Notes: generated by a model from the letters alone, not told the origin. A stretch of DNA of 64,000 nt from Paenibacillus sp. HGH0039 (GCF_000411255.1 NZ_KE150412.1:2841968-2905967); one strand, 5' to 3'; shown: positions 17,758 through 26,447, numbered from the stretch's first letter. A program made the numbers and translations.

Positions 17758-19245
17758 ATGCCGGCTATCGACAAGCAAAAAATCGTAGAAAGTGTACCCC
17801 AAAAGGGGTTTTTCGGACATCCCAAGGGACTGTTCACCTTATTTTTTACCGAGTTTTGGGAGCGGTTTTCCTATTACGGAATGAAAGCCATCCTTGTTTT
17901 CTACATGTATTACGAAGTGACCCGCGGCGGTCTCGGCTTCCCGGAAGGAACCGCACTGGCCATTGTGTCCATTTACGGTTCCCTCGTGTATATGTCGGGG
18001 ATTATAGGAGGCTGGCTCGCCGACCGGCTGCTCGGGACTTCACGGGCCGTGTTCTACGGCGGGATTCTGATCATGTTCGGGCATCTCGTGCTGGCCGTGC
18101 CGGGGAACGTCGCTCTCTTCTTCGTTTCGATGGTGCTGATCGTGCTCGGCACCGGGCTGCTCAAGCCTAACGTATCCAGTGTCGTAGGTGAAATCTACAG
18201 CGAACAGGATACCCGCCGCGATTCCGGCTTCAGTATTTTCTATATGGGAATTAATCTCGGCGGCTTCCTCTCTCCGCTTATCGTGGGAACGGTGGGAATG
18301 AAGAACTTCCACCTCGGATTCGGCCTGGCGGCTATAGGGATGTTCCTCGGGCTGGTCTTGTTCGTTCTGACCAAGAAAAAGAACCTCGGGCTTGCCGGAA
18401 CCATTGTGGCCAACCCGATGTCGCCGGCCGAGAAGAAGAAAGTCTTCACGATTATGGGAATCGGAATCGTCGTCGTGGCCATCCTGGTTGCCATCGCCAT
18501 CCCGGCGGGCCTGCTGACCTTCTCCACGTTTATCAAGCTGATCGGGGTGCTCGGTCTTCTGATTCCGACGATATACTTCATCGTTATGTACAGAAGCCCC
18601 AAAACCACTGCCGTAGAACGCTCGCGGCTCGTGGCTTATATCCCGCTGTTTATCGCGTCGATCATGTTCTGGGCCATTCAGGAGCAGGGCTCCACGATTC
18701 TGGCCAACTACGCGGATAAACGGACCCAGCTGGACTTCATGGGCCTGAACATTTCGCCGGCCTGGTTCCAGTCGCTCAACCCGCTGTTCATTATCGTGTT
18801 CGCGCCTGTCTTCGCGTGGCTCTGGATGCGGCTCGGCGACCGCCAGCCGACAATTCCGAAGAAGTTCTCGCTCGGCCTGCTGTTCGCCGGCTTGTCCTTC
18901 CTCGTCATCCTGCTGCCGGCCTATTTCGGCGGTGACGCTCTGGTGAACCCGCTGTGGCTGGTGCTCAGCTACTTCATCGTCGTAGTCGGCGAACTGTGCT
19001 TGTCGCCGGTCGGCCTGTCCGCTACGACGAAGCTTGCGCCTGCGGCCTTTACGGCCCAGACGATGAGCCTGTGGTTCCTGTCCAACGCGGCGGCCCAGGC
19101 GATCAACGCGCAGATCGTCAAGTTCTATACGCCCGAGACGGAGATGCTTTATTTCGGCGTCATCGGCGGAGCCGCCATTGTGCTCAGCCTGCTGCTCTAC
19201 GTGCTGTCTCCGAAAATTCAAGGCTACATGAAGGGTGTAAAATAA
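17758..19245 (+). CDS. POT/PTR-family proton-coupled oligopeptide transporter
   Basis: 495 residues with about 14 hydrophobic segments. Near the N-terminus 'TEFWERFSYYGMKAIL' carries the ExxERFxYY proton-coupling motif of the family, and 'YSEQDTRRDSGFSIFYMGINLG' carries the second POT signature. A GGGGAGA lies upstream of the ATG. It imports di- and tripeptides with protons in bacterial relatives such as DtpT. It is monocistronic, with its own strong terminator. The plus-strand promoter could not be assigned with confidence. Confidence 0.93.
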   Translation: MPAIDKQKIVESVPQKGFFGHPKGLFTLFFTEFWERFSYYGMKAILVFYMYYEVTRGGLGFPEGTALAIVSIYGSLVYMSGIIGGWLADRLLGTSRAVFYGGILIMFGHLVLAVPGNVALFFVSMVLIVLGTGLLKPNVSSVVGEIYSEQDTRRDSGFSIFYMGINLGGFLSPLIVGTVGMKNFHLGFGLAAIGMFLGLVLFVLTKKKNLGLAGTIVANPMSPAEKKKVFTIMGIGIVVVAILVAIAIPAGLLTFSTFIKLIGVLGLLIPTIYFIVMYRSPKTTAVERSRLVAYIPLFIASIMFWAIQEQGSTILANYADKRTQLDFMGLNISPAWFQSLNPLFIIVFAPVFAWLWMRLGDRQPTIPKKFSLGLLFAGLSFLVILLPAYFGGDALVNPLWLVLSYFIVVVGELCLSPVGLSATTKLAPAAFTAQTMSLWFLSNAAAQAINAQIVKFYTPETEMLYFGVIGGAAIVLSLLLYVLSPKIQGYMKGVK

Positions 19246-19259
19246 GATTTTGCGGCGAA

Positions 19260-19286
19260 CCTCCGGCCCAAACCGGAGGTTTTTTT
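19260..19286 (+). terminator. Rho-independent terminator after the peptide transporter
   Basis: CCTCCGG (19260-19266), loop CCCAAA, CCGGAGG (19273-19279), then seven T. Confidence 0.92.
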
Positions 19287-19491
19287 ATTTTTTCGGAGAT
19301 GATAAGCGCCAGTCCGGAATCCTCCCCAAACTCACTTTGTCCCGCCGCATTAACCGCAATCGTTTAACCAATTTTTCCTGCAATCTTCCATTTACCAGTA
19401 TCGAAGAACTATTTACATTTAATCCCTATTGGATTACGCTATTTCCAGAAATACTAAAATACAACGACTTCCTGAAAGCGGGTTTTACGCA

Positions 19492-19761
19492 GTGACCGAT
19501 GATTGTGCGGTTAAAGTCTACAAAGCTCTCGGTGAAATCACGCGTCTGCAGATCGTCAAGACGCTGGTTAAGCGGCGCGAGCTCGCGTGTCAGGAGATGG
19601 CCGCGCAGTTAAGGATCACGGCCGCCTCCACATTGACGCATCACTTGAAGCCGCTGCTCGAATGCGGCGTGATTGCCGTCCGTAAGGAGGGAACGTTCCG
19701 TTACTACCACGTACAGAAGCACGTTCTTGAACGGTACGCGCCTTATCTGCTCCACGAGTAA
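19492..19761 (+). CDS. ArsR-family winged-helix repressor
   Basis: 89 residues from GTG at 19492, the usual length for the core family; a TTG at 19429 in frame adds 21 poorly structured residues. Neither has a strong ribosome binding site, so the start is uncertain. 'YKALGEITRLQIVKTLV' and 'CQEMAAQLRITAASTLTHHLKPL' form the helix-turn-helix; 'VRKEGTFRYYHV' is the wing. The classical ELCVCDL metal box is absent; a single Cys in 'RELACQEMA' remains, so metal sensing of the ArsR/SmtB type is doubtful and a redox or electrophile signal is possible. It sits 68 bases before an Old Yellow Enzyme gene in the same direction, its probable target. Confidence 0.8.
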   Translation: MTDDCAVKVYKALGEITRLQIVKTLVKRRELACQEMAAQLRITAASTLTHHLKPLLECGVIAVRKEGTFRYYHVQKHVLERYAPYLLHE

Positions 19762-19829
19762 ACCGTTTTACTTTTTACTTCGGTATTTGCAAAAATATAA
19801 AATTATTAAAAAAACGGAGGAGAGTTACG

Positions 19830-20945
19830 ATGGCTGAAGACAAAGAAATCTTTGAAGCAACCGGCATAAGCACTTGGGGGAAATTGCAGGACGGTCCGGA
19901 GAGCAAGCTGTTCGAACCGGCGAAAGTCGGAGCCTGGAGCCTTCAAACCCGCACGGCCATGGCCCCGATGACCCGCTGTTTCGCGAATGACAAGACAGGC
20001 GTCGTCGGAGAAGACGTGGCGCGGTATTACCGGAAACGGGCGGCGGACGGAGTCGGTCTGATCATTTCCGAAGGCATTGTGGTCAGCCCCCGCGGCAAAG
20101 GGAATCCCGGGGTACCCGGCCTCTACACCCGGGAGCAGATCGAAGGGTGGAAGAAAGTAACCGAGGGCGTACATGCGGAGGGCGGCACGATTATCGCCCA
20201 GATTTGGCACGTGGGCCGCTTGTCTCATCATGAGCTTGCCGGCGATTTGCCGCCGCAGGCCCCGTCCGCCATTCGGGCGGAAGGAAATGTAGCCCGGCTG
20301 CGCAAGCCTTATGACACTCCCGAAGAGATGACCCTCACGGACATTCAAGAGCTGGTAGGCCAATTCGCACAGGCGGCCCGAAACGCGATTGAAGCCGGCT
20401 TCGATGGCGTCGAAATCCACGGTGCGCACGGATATCTCATCGACCAGTTCAATTCGGATGCAAGCAACCGCCGGACAGACCGGTACGGCGGCGACCTTGC
20501 GCAGCGATTAACGCTGACGAAAGAAGTGCTGAAGGCGGTTATCGACGCGATCGGTTCGGACAGAACGCTGATCCGCTTTTCCGCTCTCAAAGTCGATGAC
20601 CCGAATTATATGTGGCCGGATCCGGACAGCGCCATCCGTACCTTCACAGAGGCGTTCCGGGAAGCGGGCGCGACCATGATCCATCCTTCCACCATGCAGT
20701 TCACCCGGGTACTTGCGGACGGAAAGACGATGCACCAGCTCGTGCGCAAATATTGGGACGGCGTTATCGTCGGAGTCGGAACGCTGGACTCCCAAACGGC
20801 GGAGCAGGCTTTAGCCGAGGGAACGATTGATCTGGCCGCTTTCGGCCGTCCCCTCCTTTCCAATCCGGACTTTATTCACCGCTTGAAGAACGGGGAACCG
20901 CTGGAGGAATACGACGCGAAGCAGCATCTTGGTGTTCTGGTTTAA
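19830..20945 (+). CDS. Old Yellow Enzyme family flavin oxidoreductase (alkene reductase)
   Basis: 371 residues; GGAGGAGA precedes the ATG. FMN-dependent TIM barrel: 'IIAQIWHVGRLSHHE' is the strand with the active-site region, 'VEIHGAHGYLIDQF' and 'RTDRYGGDLAQR' are the hallmark OYE motifs, and 'LAAFGRPLLSNPDF' is the phosphate-binding end. Such enzymes reduce activated C=C bonds of enones, nitro compounds or maleimides with NAD(P)H. The ~25-residue N-terminal extension before 'SKLFEPAKVGAWSLQTR' is longer than in most short bacterial OYEs. It likely forms a detoxification unit with the upstream ArsR gene. Confidence 0.9.
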   Translation: MAEDKEIFEATGISTWGKLQDGPESKLFEPAKVGAWSLQTRTAMAPMTRCFANDKTGVVGEDVARYYRKRAADGVGLIISEGIVVSPRGKGNPGVPGLYTREQIEGWKKVTEGVHAEGGTIIAQIWHVGRLSHHELAGDLPPQAPSAIRAEGNVARLRKPYDTPEEMTLTDIQELVGQFAQAARNAIEAGFDGVEIHGAHGYLIDQFNSDASNRRTDRYGGDLAQRLTLTKEVLKAVIDAIGSDRTLIRFSALKVDDPNYMWPDPDSAIRTFTEAFREAGATMIHPSTMQFTRVLADGKTMHQLVRKYWDGVIVGVGTLDSQTAEQALAEGTIDLAAFGRPLLSNPDFIHRLKNGEPLEEYDAKQHLGVLV

Positions 20946-21019
20946 CCAAAGGAGCAACTTTAGGTAAGAGATCGCATTTTATCTATTATTTAATTAAAGA
21001 TTCTTTAGTTTTCCAAAGA

Positions 21020-21060
21020 AAAAAAGCTGACGCCGCTAATTCAGCAGTGTCAGCTTTTTT
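21020..21060. terminator. Bidirectional terminator between OYE and SDR genes
   Basis: AAAAAAGCTGAC (21020-21031) pairs with GTCAGCTTTTTT (21049-21060). Both strands have T-rich 3' sides, serving the convergent genes. Confidence 0.88.
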
Positions 21061-21156
21061 CTTTTTTACTCAGCGCCAACGCATTACATCAACACGCTCA
21101 GCCCCGCTAAAACGGCACCGGCCGCATGGCCCCGGCACGATGCCGTCTGCGGCCGC

Positions 21157-21975
21157 TTAGGACTGAGGAGCTCCTGCGGCCTGGGCCATAAACGCTTTAA
21201 AATCCGGAACGGTCGGATTCGCCAAATAGTGCCCGCCCTCTACCTGGATCGTCTGGCCGGTGATAAACTTCGACTCGTCCGAGGCCAGGAACAGCACAGT
21301 GTAGCCGATATCGTCCGCTTCACCGTGGTACGGCAGGGCATTGTACTTGGCGAAAATGTCCAGCACCGGCTGCGGCATGTTGTTCTTCGCGGCAGGCGTC
21401 AAAATCAGACCCGGCGCGACTCCGTTGCAGCGGATGTTGTCCTTGCCGTACTGGGTCGCGATATACCGGGTCAGATTCACTACGGCCGCCTTGGAGGCTC
21501 CGTACGCCGAACGTACGGCATCCGAGGCGAAAGCGGCCATCGAAGCCGTATTGATGATCGAGCCGCCTCCGGCTTTGATCATATGCGGAATCGCGAACCG
21601 GCTGCCCAGCAGGACGCTTTTTGTATTCACGTTCATAAGCCGGTCCCACTCTTCGAGATCCATGTTTACGACGTCGACGTCTTTTTTTAAATTGGTCAGG
21701 CCCACGTTGTTAAAAAGAACGTTCAGAGCCCCGTACTGCTCGACGGTAAAATCAACGGCATCGCGGATCGACTGTTCGTTGGAAGCATCCAGGAAGACGC
21801 CTGCCGCTTCGCCGCCCTCGCTCTTGATCTTCTCGGCCGCTTCTCTCGCGCCTTCGGCGTTAAAATCACCGATGACGACTTTAGCCCCTTCTCGCGCAAG
21901 CAGTGCCGCCGCGGATAGACCAATGCCGGATGCCCCGCCTGTCACTAAAGCCACTTTACCTTGTACTCTTCCCAT
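21157..21975 (-). CDS. Short-chain dehydrogenase/reductase (SDR)
   Basis: 272 residues. The N-terminal Rossmann motif is TGGASGIG, the structural 'NN(V)G' lies after 'LNVLFN', Ser is in 'IINTASMAAF', and YGASK is the catalytic Tyr-x-x-x-Lys. 'VIGDFNAEGAREA' with an acidic residue after strand 2 suggests NAD(H) preference. The C-terminus 'FITGQTIQVEGGHYL' is the usual substrate loop end. It is the last gene of an operon after the MarR gene (gap 22 bases). The substrate is unknown. Confidence 0.9.
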   Translation of the reverse strand: MGRVQGKVALVTGGASGIGLSAAALLAREGAKVVIGDFNAEGAREAAEKIKSEGGEAAGVFLDASNEQSIRDAVDFTVEQYGALNVLFNNVGLTNLKKDVDVVNMDLEEWDRLMNVNTKSVLLGSRFAIPHMIKAGGGSIINTASMAAFASDAVRSAYGASKAAVVNLTRYIATQYGKDNIRCNGVAPGLILTPAAKNNMPQPVLDIFAKYNALPYHGEADDIGYTVLFLASDESKFITGQTIQVEGGHYLANPTVPDFKAFMAQAAGAPQS

Positions 21976-21997
21976 CTTGTTGACCCCCTGCAGTTAG

Positions 21998-22429
21998 TTA
22001 TTCTTGCTCCTTGATGTTCTTAAGCAGCTTCTCGTAAATGGATAGGAACTGTTGAATCTCTTCCTCGTTCAGCACTTGGAACAACTCGATTCGGAGTTCC
22101 TTGCCTTTCTGCTGAGCTTCCCGGAGGACGGTAATTCCCTGGTCCGTAATCGCCAGGAACACGTTGCGCCGGTCATTCTCGTTATAGCGCCGCTCCGCGA
22201 GTCCCAGCTTTGTGAGCCTGCCCGCAATGTTGGTCATGGCTCCTGGCGTGTATCCCAGCTTGCTTGCCAGCACGCTCTGCTTCTGAGGGCCGTTCTGCTT
22301 GAGCTCGGACAGAGTGATAATGGGAGAAATCCCAATGTTCGGCTCAAAAGATTTGGTCCAGCGGATGATCGCTTCGTTCGTGAACAGCTCGACTGTATGA
22401 ATCAGCTTGAAAATATCGTTTTTATCCAA
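21998..22429 (-). CDS. MarR-family transcriptional regulator
   Basis: 143 residues starting with TTG at 22429, preceded by AAGGAGG five bases away. The winged helix-turn-helix spans ~30-110: 'KQSVLASKLGYTPGAMTNIAGRL' is the HTH and 'RYNENDRRNVFLAITDQG' is the wing with the conserved D-R-R. It is clearly related to the MarR at 63207-63620, and both are neighbours of SDR genes. It is likely co-transcribed from the promoter at 22789-22817, whose spacer is a perfect palindrome and probably its own operator. Confidence 0.9.
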   Translation of the reverse strand: MDKNDIFKLIHTVELFTNEAIIRWTKSFEPNIGISPIITLSELKQNGPQKQSVLASKLGYTPGAMTNIAGRLTKLGLAERRYNENDRRNVFLAITDQGITVLREAQQKGKELRIELFQVLNEEEIQQFLSIYEKLLKNIKEQE

Positions 22430-22503
22430 AGTAGCCTCCTTGATAGAGGGTAGTCATACAAGCAGGGCTGCTTCATCGGGTCAGGTTAGGATGGCTCCGC
22501 CGA

Positions 22504-22775
22504 TTATCTCAGCTTCGTCGCCCCACCGTCAACCATGATGGTCTGTCCCGTAATATAAGCCGAATCTTCGCTGGCCAGGAATACGGCCACACGGCCGATG
22601 TCGTTTTCAAGTTCGCCGAGTCTTCTCATCGGGATTTCGGACAGCCGCCACGCGGGAAATCGCCCGGATCGCTTCTCTGATTGGCATCGCGAGCCATACC
22701 TTTGCCGATTCCGGAAGCTCCGCCTGTTATTATGGCGATTTTGCCTTGTAATTTTTCAGACACGATAATATTCAT
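22504..22775 (-). pseudogene. SDR gene remnant with large internal deletion
   Basis: The first ~22 codons read '[20 protein letters not shown]', the intact NAD-binding start of an SDR, then run out of homology and stop. In another frame the last ~50 codons read '[14 protein letters not shown]' and '[20 protein letters not shown]', the SDR C-terminus, ending at TAA (22504-22506). About 150 residues in the middle, including the YxxxK active site, are missing and the ends are out of frame. It was the first gene of the MarR/SDR operon, so an SDR-MarR order like that at the right end of the window was once present here. Confidence 0.85.
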
Positions 22776-22788
22776 CTCCCATGCATAT

Positions 22789-22817
22789 ATTTTAACATCT
22801 AATAATTTATTAGTAAA
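22789..22817 (-). promoter_or_regulatory. Promoter with palindromic operator for the SDR-remnant/MarR/SDR operon
   Basis: Minus strand: -35 TTTACT (22817-22812), 17-base spacer, -10 TAAAAT (22794-22789). The spacer and -35 edge contain the 15-bp perfect inverted repeat CTAATAA-T-TTATTAG (22799-22813), typical of a MarR site that blocks RNA polymerase. The first start codon lies 14 bases past the -10. Confidence 0.65.
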
Positions 22818-22958
22818 TAGTATCTAGTTAAAGAACCTCTCGAACGAAACAGTCAATGGGGCGGCGCACCTTTTTAACGCAAGAAAGACGCCGGGCATAA
22901 ATGCCAGACGCCTTACTAGGATGCTTGGATTAACAGAGCCGGAGCCTGTCGGACGCTT

Positions 22959-24389
22959 TTACGGACGCGCTTGATCCGAACCGGACGCAGCCGGGGCCGA
23001 TTCCCAGCATTCGATCTCTTCCAGACCGGGTACGCGGTCTTTCGTGAAGACCGGATCTTTGCCCGCTTTTTTCTGTTTCACATAGTCGTTTAATACCGCA
23101 AAAGCGATTTTGGATAGCCAAGTGATCGCAATCAGATTGACCACGACCATCAGGCCCATAAACAAGTCGGCCAGATCCCAGACGACCTGGACCTTGGCGA
23201 CGGAGCCGAAAATAACCATGGCCAAAACCGCGATCCGGTAAAGCCGGACCCAAGCTTTATTGGAATGGAGGAATTCGATGTTCGTTTCCCCGTAGTAATA
23301 GTTGCCCAGCAGTGTGCTGAACGCGAAAAGAAACACCATGATCGCGAGGAAGCCGGACGCCCACGACCCGATATGGACGCTCAAGGCGGCCTGCGTAAGC
23401 TCGATGCCGTTGAGGCTCGGATCGGTGTACGCTCCGGAAAGCAGCACGATAAAAGCCGTGCTCGTACAGATGATCAGCGTATCGGTCAACACGCCGAAAG
23501 ACTGGATCAGCCCCTGCTTCGCCGGATGGGACGTCGTTGCCGTCGCCGCGGCGTTCGGCGCGCTTCCCATCCCCGCTTCGTTGGAGAACAGGCCGCGCTT
23601 CACTCCCTGGAGCAGCGCGGCTCCGAGCGAGCCGCCCGCTATCTGCTCGATACCGAAGGCGTTTTTCACGATCAAAGCGAGGACTTCGGGCATTTTCGTT
23701 ATATTCATCAGCACCACGAACACGGCGACCCCGATATACAGGACCGCCAGCACAATAACGATGTACTCGGACATTTTTGCAATCCGTTTGACACCGCCGA
23801 AAATAATCGCTCCGAGAATCAGCGTCATAATGATGCCGACCGTCAGACGGTCCGTGCCGAAGGAATTTTCGAACGCGATCGTAATCGTATTGGACTGGAC
23901 CGCATTAAACACCAGACCGAAAGAAATCGTAATCAGGACGGCGAACAACGCTCCCATCCAGCGCTTCTTCAACCCCGTCTGCATATAATACGCCGGTCCT
24001 CCGCGGAAGCCGTTCTTATCCTTGATTTTGTAGACCTGCGCCAGCGTGCTTTCGACGAAGCTGGAAGCCGAACCGATAAGCGCGATGACCCACATCCAGA
24101 ATACCGCGCCGGGTCCCCCCAAAGCGACGGCGATGGCCACCCCGGTAATGTTCCCGGTTCCTACGCGGGCCGCCATACTGATACAGAACGCTTGGAAAGG
24201 CGAAATGTTGTCGCCGGAGCCGCTTTTGGACTCGAACAGCACCCGCAGCATTTCCCGGATCATGCGAAACTGCATAAATTTCGATCGGTACGTAAAATAA
24301 AGACCGATGCCGATCAACAGGACAATCAACAATTTGGACCACAGAAGGTCGTTCAACAGATTAATCATACCTTGTAAAAAATCAATCAT
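22959..24389 (-). CDS. Alanine/sodium symporter (AGCS family)
   Basis: 476 residues, about 11 membrane helices. 'FQAFCISMAARVGTGNITGVAIA' is the family's N-terminal signature with the Na-binding Gly-rich loop; 'KNGFRGGPAYYMQTGLKKRW' and 'GLFSNEAGMGSAPNAAATA' are also AGCS hallmarks (AlsT/DagA). It imports alanine or glycine with sodium. GCGAGGT precedes the ATG. It is monocistronic; I see no amino-acid riboswitch or T-box in the ~150 bases upstream. Confidence 0.93.
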   Translation of the reverse strand: MIDFLQGMINLLNDLLWSKLLIVLLIGIGLYFTYRSKFMQFRMIREMLRVLFESKSGSGDNISPFQAFCISMAARVGTGNITGVAIAVALGGPGAVFWMWVIALIGSASSFVESTLAQVYKIKDKNGFRGGPAYYMQTGLKKRWMGALFAVLITISFGLVFNAVQSNTITIAFENSFGTDRLTVGIIMTLILGAIIFGGVKRIAKMSEYIVIVLAVLYIGVAVFVVLMNITKMPEVLALIVKNAFGIEQIAGGSLGAALLQGVKRGLFSNEAGMGSAPNAAATATTSHPAKQGLIQSFGVLTDTLIICTSTAFIVLLSGAYTDPSLNGIELTQAALSVHIGSWASGFLAIMVFLFAFSTLLGNYYYGETNIEFLHSNKAWVRLYRIAVLAMVIFGSVAKVQVVWDLADLFMGLMVVVNLIAITWLSKIAFAVLNDYVKQKKAGKDPVFTKDRVPGLEEIECWESAPAASGSDQARP

Positions 24390-24541
24390 GGAGTACCTCG
24401 CTTGTCGGTTATTTTTTGCACAGATATGATAAAAAACTTTTTAAGTATATCAAGTTTTCGCCCGTGGAGGTAGGCTCTTAGGGTCAGTTTCAGATATTGG
24501 AAATTAGCGGCTGCATGGACACAAGCGTGGGTACAAAGGCG

Positions 24542-24670
24542 TTATTTGCTTGAACGTGTATCCGAATCATTGCATACCTGCCGAGGCGAGTAGACGTTCA
24601 TCTTCGCTTCCGCCGATTCGGCGGCCAGAAATAGCGTAAACAGCAGCCAGGTCAACACCATTTTTCTCAT
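24542..24670 (-). CDS. 42-residue secreted peptide
   Basis: The small ORF starts at ATG 24670 with CCGGAGG five to six bases upstream. It has a hydrophobic signal (MVLTWLLFTLFLAA) and a possible cleavage after AEA, leaving about 20 residues: KMNVYSPRQVCNDSDTRSSK. The mature part has one Cys. No homologue is recognised. It sits between the alanine symporter and the methyltransferase, all on the minus strand; a terminator separates it from the latter. It could be a signalling or toxin-like peptide, but nothing proves function. Confidence 0.5.
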   Translation of the reverse strand: MRKMVLTWLLFTLFLAAESAEAKMNVYSPRQVCNDSDTRSSK

Positions 24671-24725
24671 AAAAACCTCCGGTATCCGAATGTGATTGGG
24701 GTGTCCGTATTATTCCCTTCTCTGC

Positions 24726-24760
24726 AAAAAAAAGCAGCCCTGCCAGATCGCAGAGCCGCT
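24726..24760 (-). terminator. Terminator after the methyltransferase gene
   Basis: Minus strand stem AGCGGCTCTGC / GCAGGGCTGCT (24760-24750 and 24743-24733; two G-T pairs) followed by eight T. Confidence 0.75.
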
Positions 24761-24795
24761 TGTATTTTACCGGATTCCGGCGGAATTAATCCGGG

Positions 24796-25689
24796 TTATA
24801 AGGGTTTGCCCCAGAGAACGGTGACGTCCACCGTGACTTCATCCATCGCCATGGCCGAAGCTTCCCGCAGCCGTTCATCCCGGGCTCCCCAGGCTAAAGG
24901 CGTCATGCTCAGCAGAGGCTCCAGCAGTTCGGGGCCAAACCGCCAGGAATACCGGAGGCGCCGGCTGTCCAGTATCCTGAAGCGCTCGCGGAACCGTTCA
25001 ACGGCGGGGCCGCTCGTGAAAAACTCCCGGTCCGTGCCGGCGTATAACATTTGGCGGATTTCACGCAGATAGTTTTCTTCCGGGACGACCTTGATCAGCA
25101 GCCCGTCTTCGTCCAGTACTCTGCGGAACTCCGCATAATTGGAAGGCGACAGGATGTTCAGAATCACGTCGAATCCGGCCGTCTTAAACGGCGCGTTCGC
25201 AAGATCTGCGGCGCACCACAGCGCACCCGCATCTCCTTTGGACGCAAGCCGTACCCCCTCCTTCGCCAAATCCATGCCGACCGCCAATAAATCGGCGCCC
25301 GTCCGGCCGCTCAGCCGCTTTCTTATGCCGGATAAAAGCGACCCCTCCCCGCAGCCGGCATCCAATAGCCGGATTTTACGGTGCCGTTTATCCGGTAACA
25401 CGGCTTCCGTTATCCGTTCGCCGATATAATCGCGTACCGGATCGAAAAGTCCGTTTTCGTTGACGGTTTTCCGGGCCGCGAAAAGATTTTTGCCGTATTT
25501 GGTCTTAACGGCTTGCGGCAGCAAATTCAGGTATCCTTCTCTCGCGAGATCGAAATTGTGCCCCACGCCGCAGCGCAGGCTTTTTCCCTCCAGTATCGTC
25601 ATCTGCCCGCCGCAGACCGGACAACTGAATATCGTTTCATGGGCCGCCAAGAGCTGAGCAGCCTCGTTTCTGTTTCTTTGAGTGGACAT
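24796..25689 (-). CDS. RlmA-family 23S rRNA (guanine-N1) methyltransferase
   Basis: 297 residues from the ATG at 25689 (GGGGTG nine bases upstream); an in-frame start at 25734 is less likely. The N-terminal zinc site is 'CPVCGGQM' with 'LRCGVGHNFD' (three Cys and one His), then 'AREGYLNLL', diagnostic of RlmA-type enzymes. The SAM-binding fold begins at 'RLLDAGCGEGSLL'; 'ILNILSPSNYAEFRRVLDEDG' is the catalytic-domain middle. Relatives methylate G745/G748 of 23S rRNA, and RlmA(II)/TlrB gives tylosin resistance in producers. Which position is modified here is not visible. Confidence 0.85.
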   Translation of the reverse strand: MSTQRNRNEAAQLLAAHETIFSCPVCGGQMTILEGKSLRCGVGHNFDLAREGYLNLLPQAVKTKYGKNLFAARKTVNENGLFDPVRDYIGERITEAVLPDKRHRKIRLLDAGCGEGSLLSGIRKRLSGRTGADLLAVGMDLAKEGVRLASKGDAGALWCAADLANAPFKTAGFDVILNILSPSNYAEFRRVLDEDGLLIKVVPEENYLREIRQMLYAGTDREFFTSGPAVERFRERFRILDSRRLRYSWRFGPELLEPLLSMTPLAWGARDERLREASAMAMDEVTVDVTVLWGKPL

Positions 25690-25898
25690 GCCAAAAACAC
25701 CCCGTTCATTCGAATAGTTGAATGAAAAAGGCACAGATAAACAAACCCTGGACCGTTCGCAAAAAAACGGGAGAGTTTGGCTTAGCTGTACCTTTCATTA
25801 ACGATAGCGAATGAATTGGATGATCATGGTCCGCAGTTCTCCTTGCCGGTTATATGGAAGAAGCGTAAGCCCTTCTCACCTATTATAGCAGATTATCT

Positions 25899-25930
25899 TT
25901 GACAGCAGATGGTTTAGTAACTATACTAAT
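25899..25930 (+). promoter_or_regulatory. SigmaA promoter with MarR operator; apparently leaderless transcript
   Basis: -35 TTGACA (25899-25904), 17-base spacer, -10 TATACT (25922-25927). Transcription should start about seven bases later, at or next to the A of the MarR ATG (25934). The inverted repeat TTAGTA-ACTA-TACTAA (25914-25929) covers the -10, so binding would block initiation. The same operator recurs at 26448-26463. Confidence 0.85.
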
Positions 25931-25933
25931 TTT

Positions 25934-26398
25934 ATGGAAAAGAATAGAACTTCTCAGACTAACAACAGAACGGGCGACAATAGCGGCGGCCGCAGCCTCG
26001 GCCGTCTGATCCTGCAGCTCCACCGGCTTGAACGGCGGCCTCAGACTTTCGGAAGCGCAGGCCCGCTCACTCCCAGTGAAATCCACACGATCGAGGCGAT
26101 CGGAACCGAGGGCGGCATTCTTATGAGCGAACTGGCCGGGAGGCTGGAAATCACAAAGGGAGCGGTGACTCAGCTTATTGTGCGTCTGGAGGCCAAGGAC
26201 CTGGTGGCGCGTTCACCGCATCCGGAAGATTCCCGGGGAACGCTGATTTCGCTTACCGGTAAAGGGAAGGACGCGCATGCGGCCCACGAAGAAGTGCATC
26301 GCGCCTTCTACAATCAGCTCCAGGAGCAGCTGACCGAGCAGGAAATCGAAGTATTCGATACCTGTATCGAGAAATTGATCACTTTTTTAAAAAAATAA
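25934..26398 (+). CDS. MarR-family repressor of the adjacent efflux pump
   Basis: 154 residues. A low-complexity polar N-terminus of ~20 residues precedes the dimerisation helix 'LGRLILQLHRLERRPQ'. The HTH is 'ILMSELAGRLEITKGAVTQLIVRL' and the wing is 'PHPEDSRGTLISLTGKG'. There is no ribosome binding site before the ATG, which coincides with the predicted transcription start, so it is probably translated from a leaderless mRNA. No other start lies upstream of the conserved part. It is followed 84 bases later by a DHA2 efflux gene with the same operator; repression of both is inferred. Confidence 0.9.
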   Translation: MEKNRTSQTNNRTGDNSGGRSLGRLILQLHRLERRPQTFGSAGPLTPSEIHTIEAIGTEGGILMSELAGRLEITKGAVTQLIVRLEAKDLVARSPHPEDSRGTLISLTGKGKDAHAAHEEVHRAFYNQLQEQLTEQEIEVFDTCIEKLITFLKK

Positions 26399-26447
26399 AA
26401 ATTTAAAGAATCTTCAGGACGGAGCATTATTTTTTTGTCCAATTAGT

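Noticed and set aside
17556-17837. 93-codon minus-strand frame upstream of the POT gene
   Set aside because: No ribosome binding site, no recognisable motif, overlaps the transporter start.
18040-19221. 393-codon minus-strand frame opposite the POT transporter
   Set aside because: Low-complexity charged translation, no start signals; shadow of the membrane protein gene.
22776-24700. Glycine/alanine riboswitch or T-box before the AGCS symporter
   Set aside because: No conserved core or terminator/anti-terminator pair found between the ATG and upstream gene.
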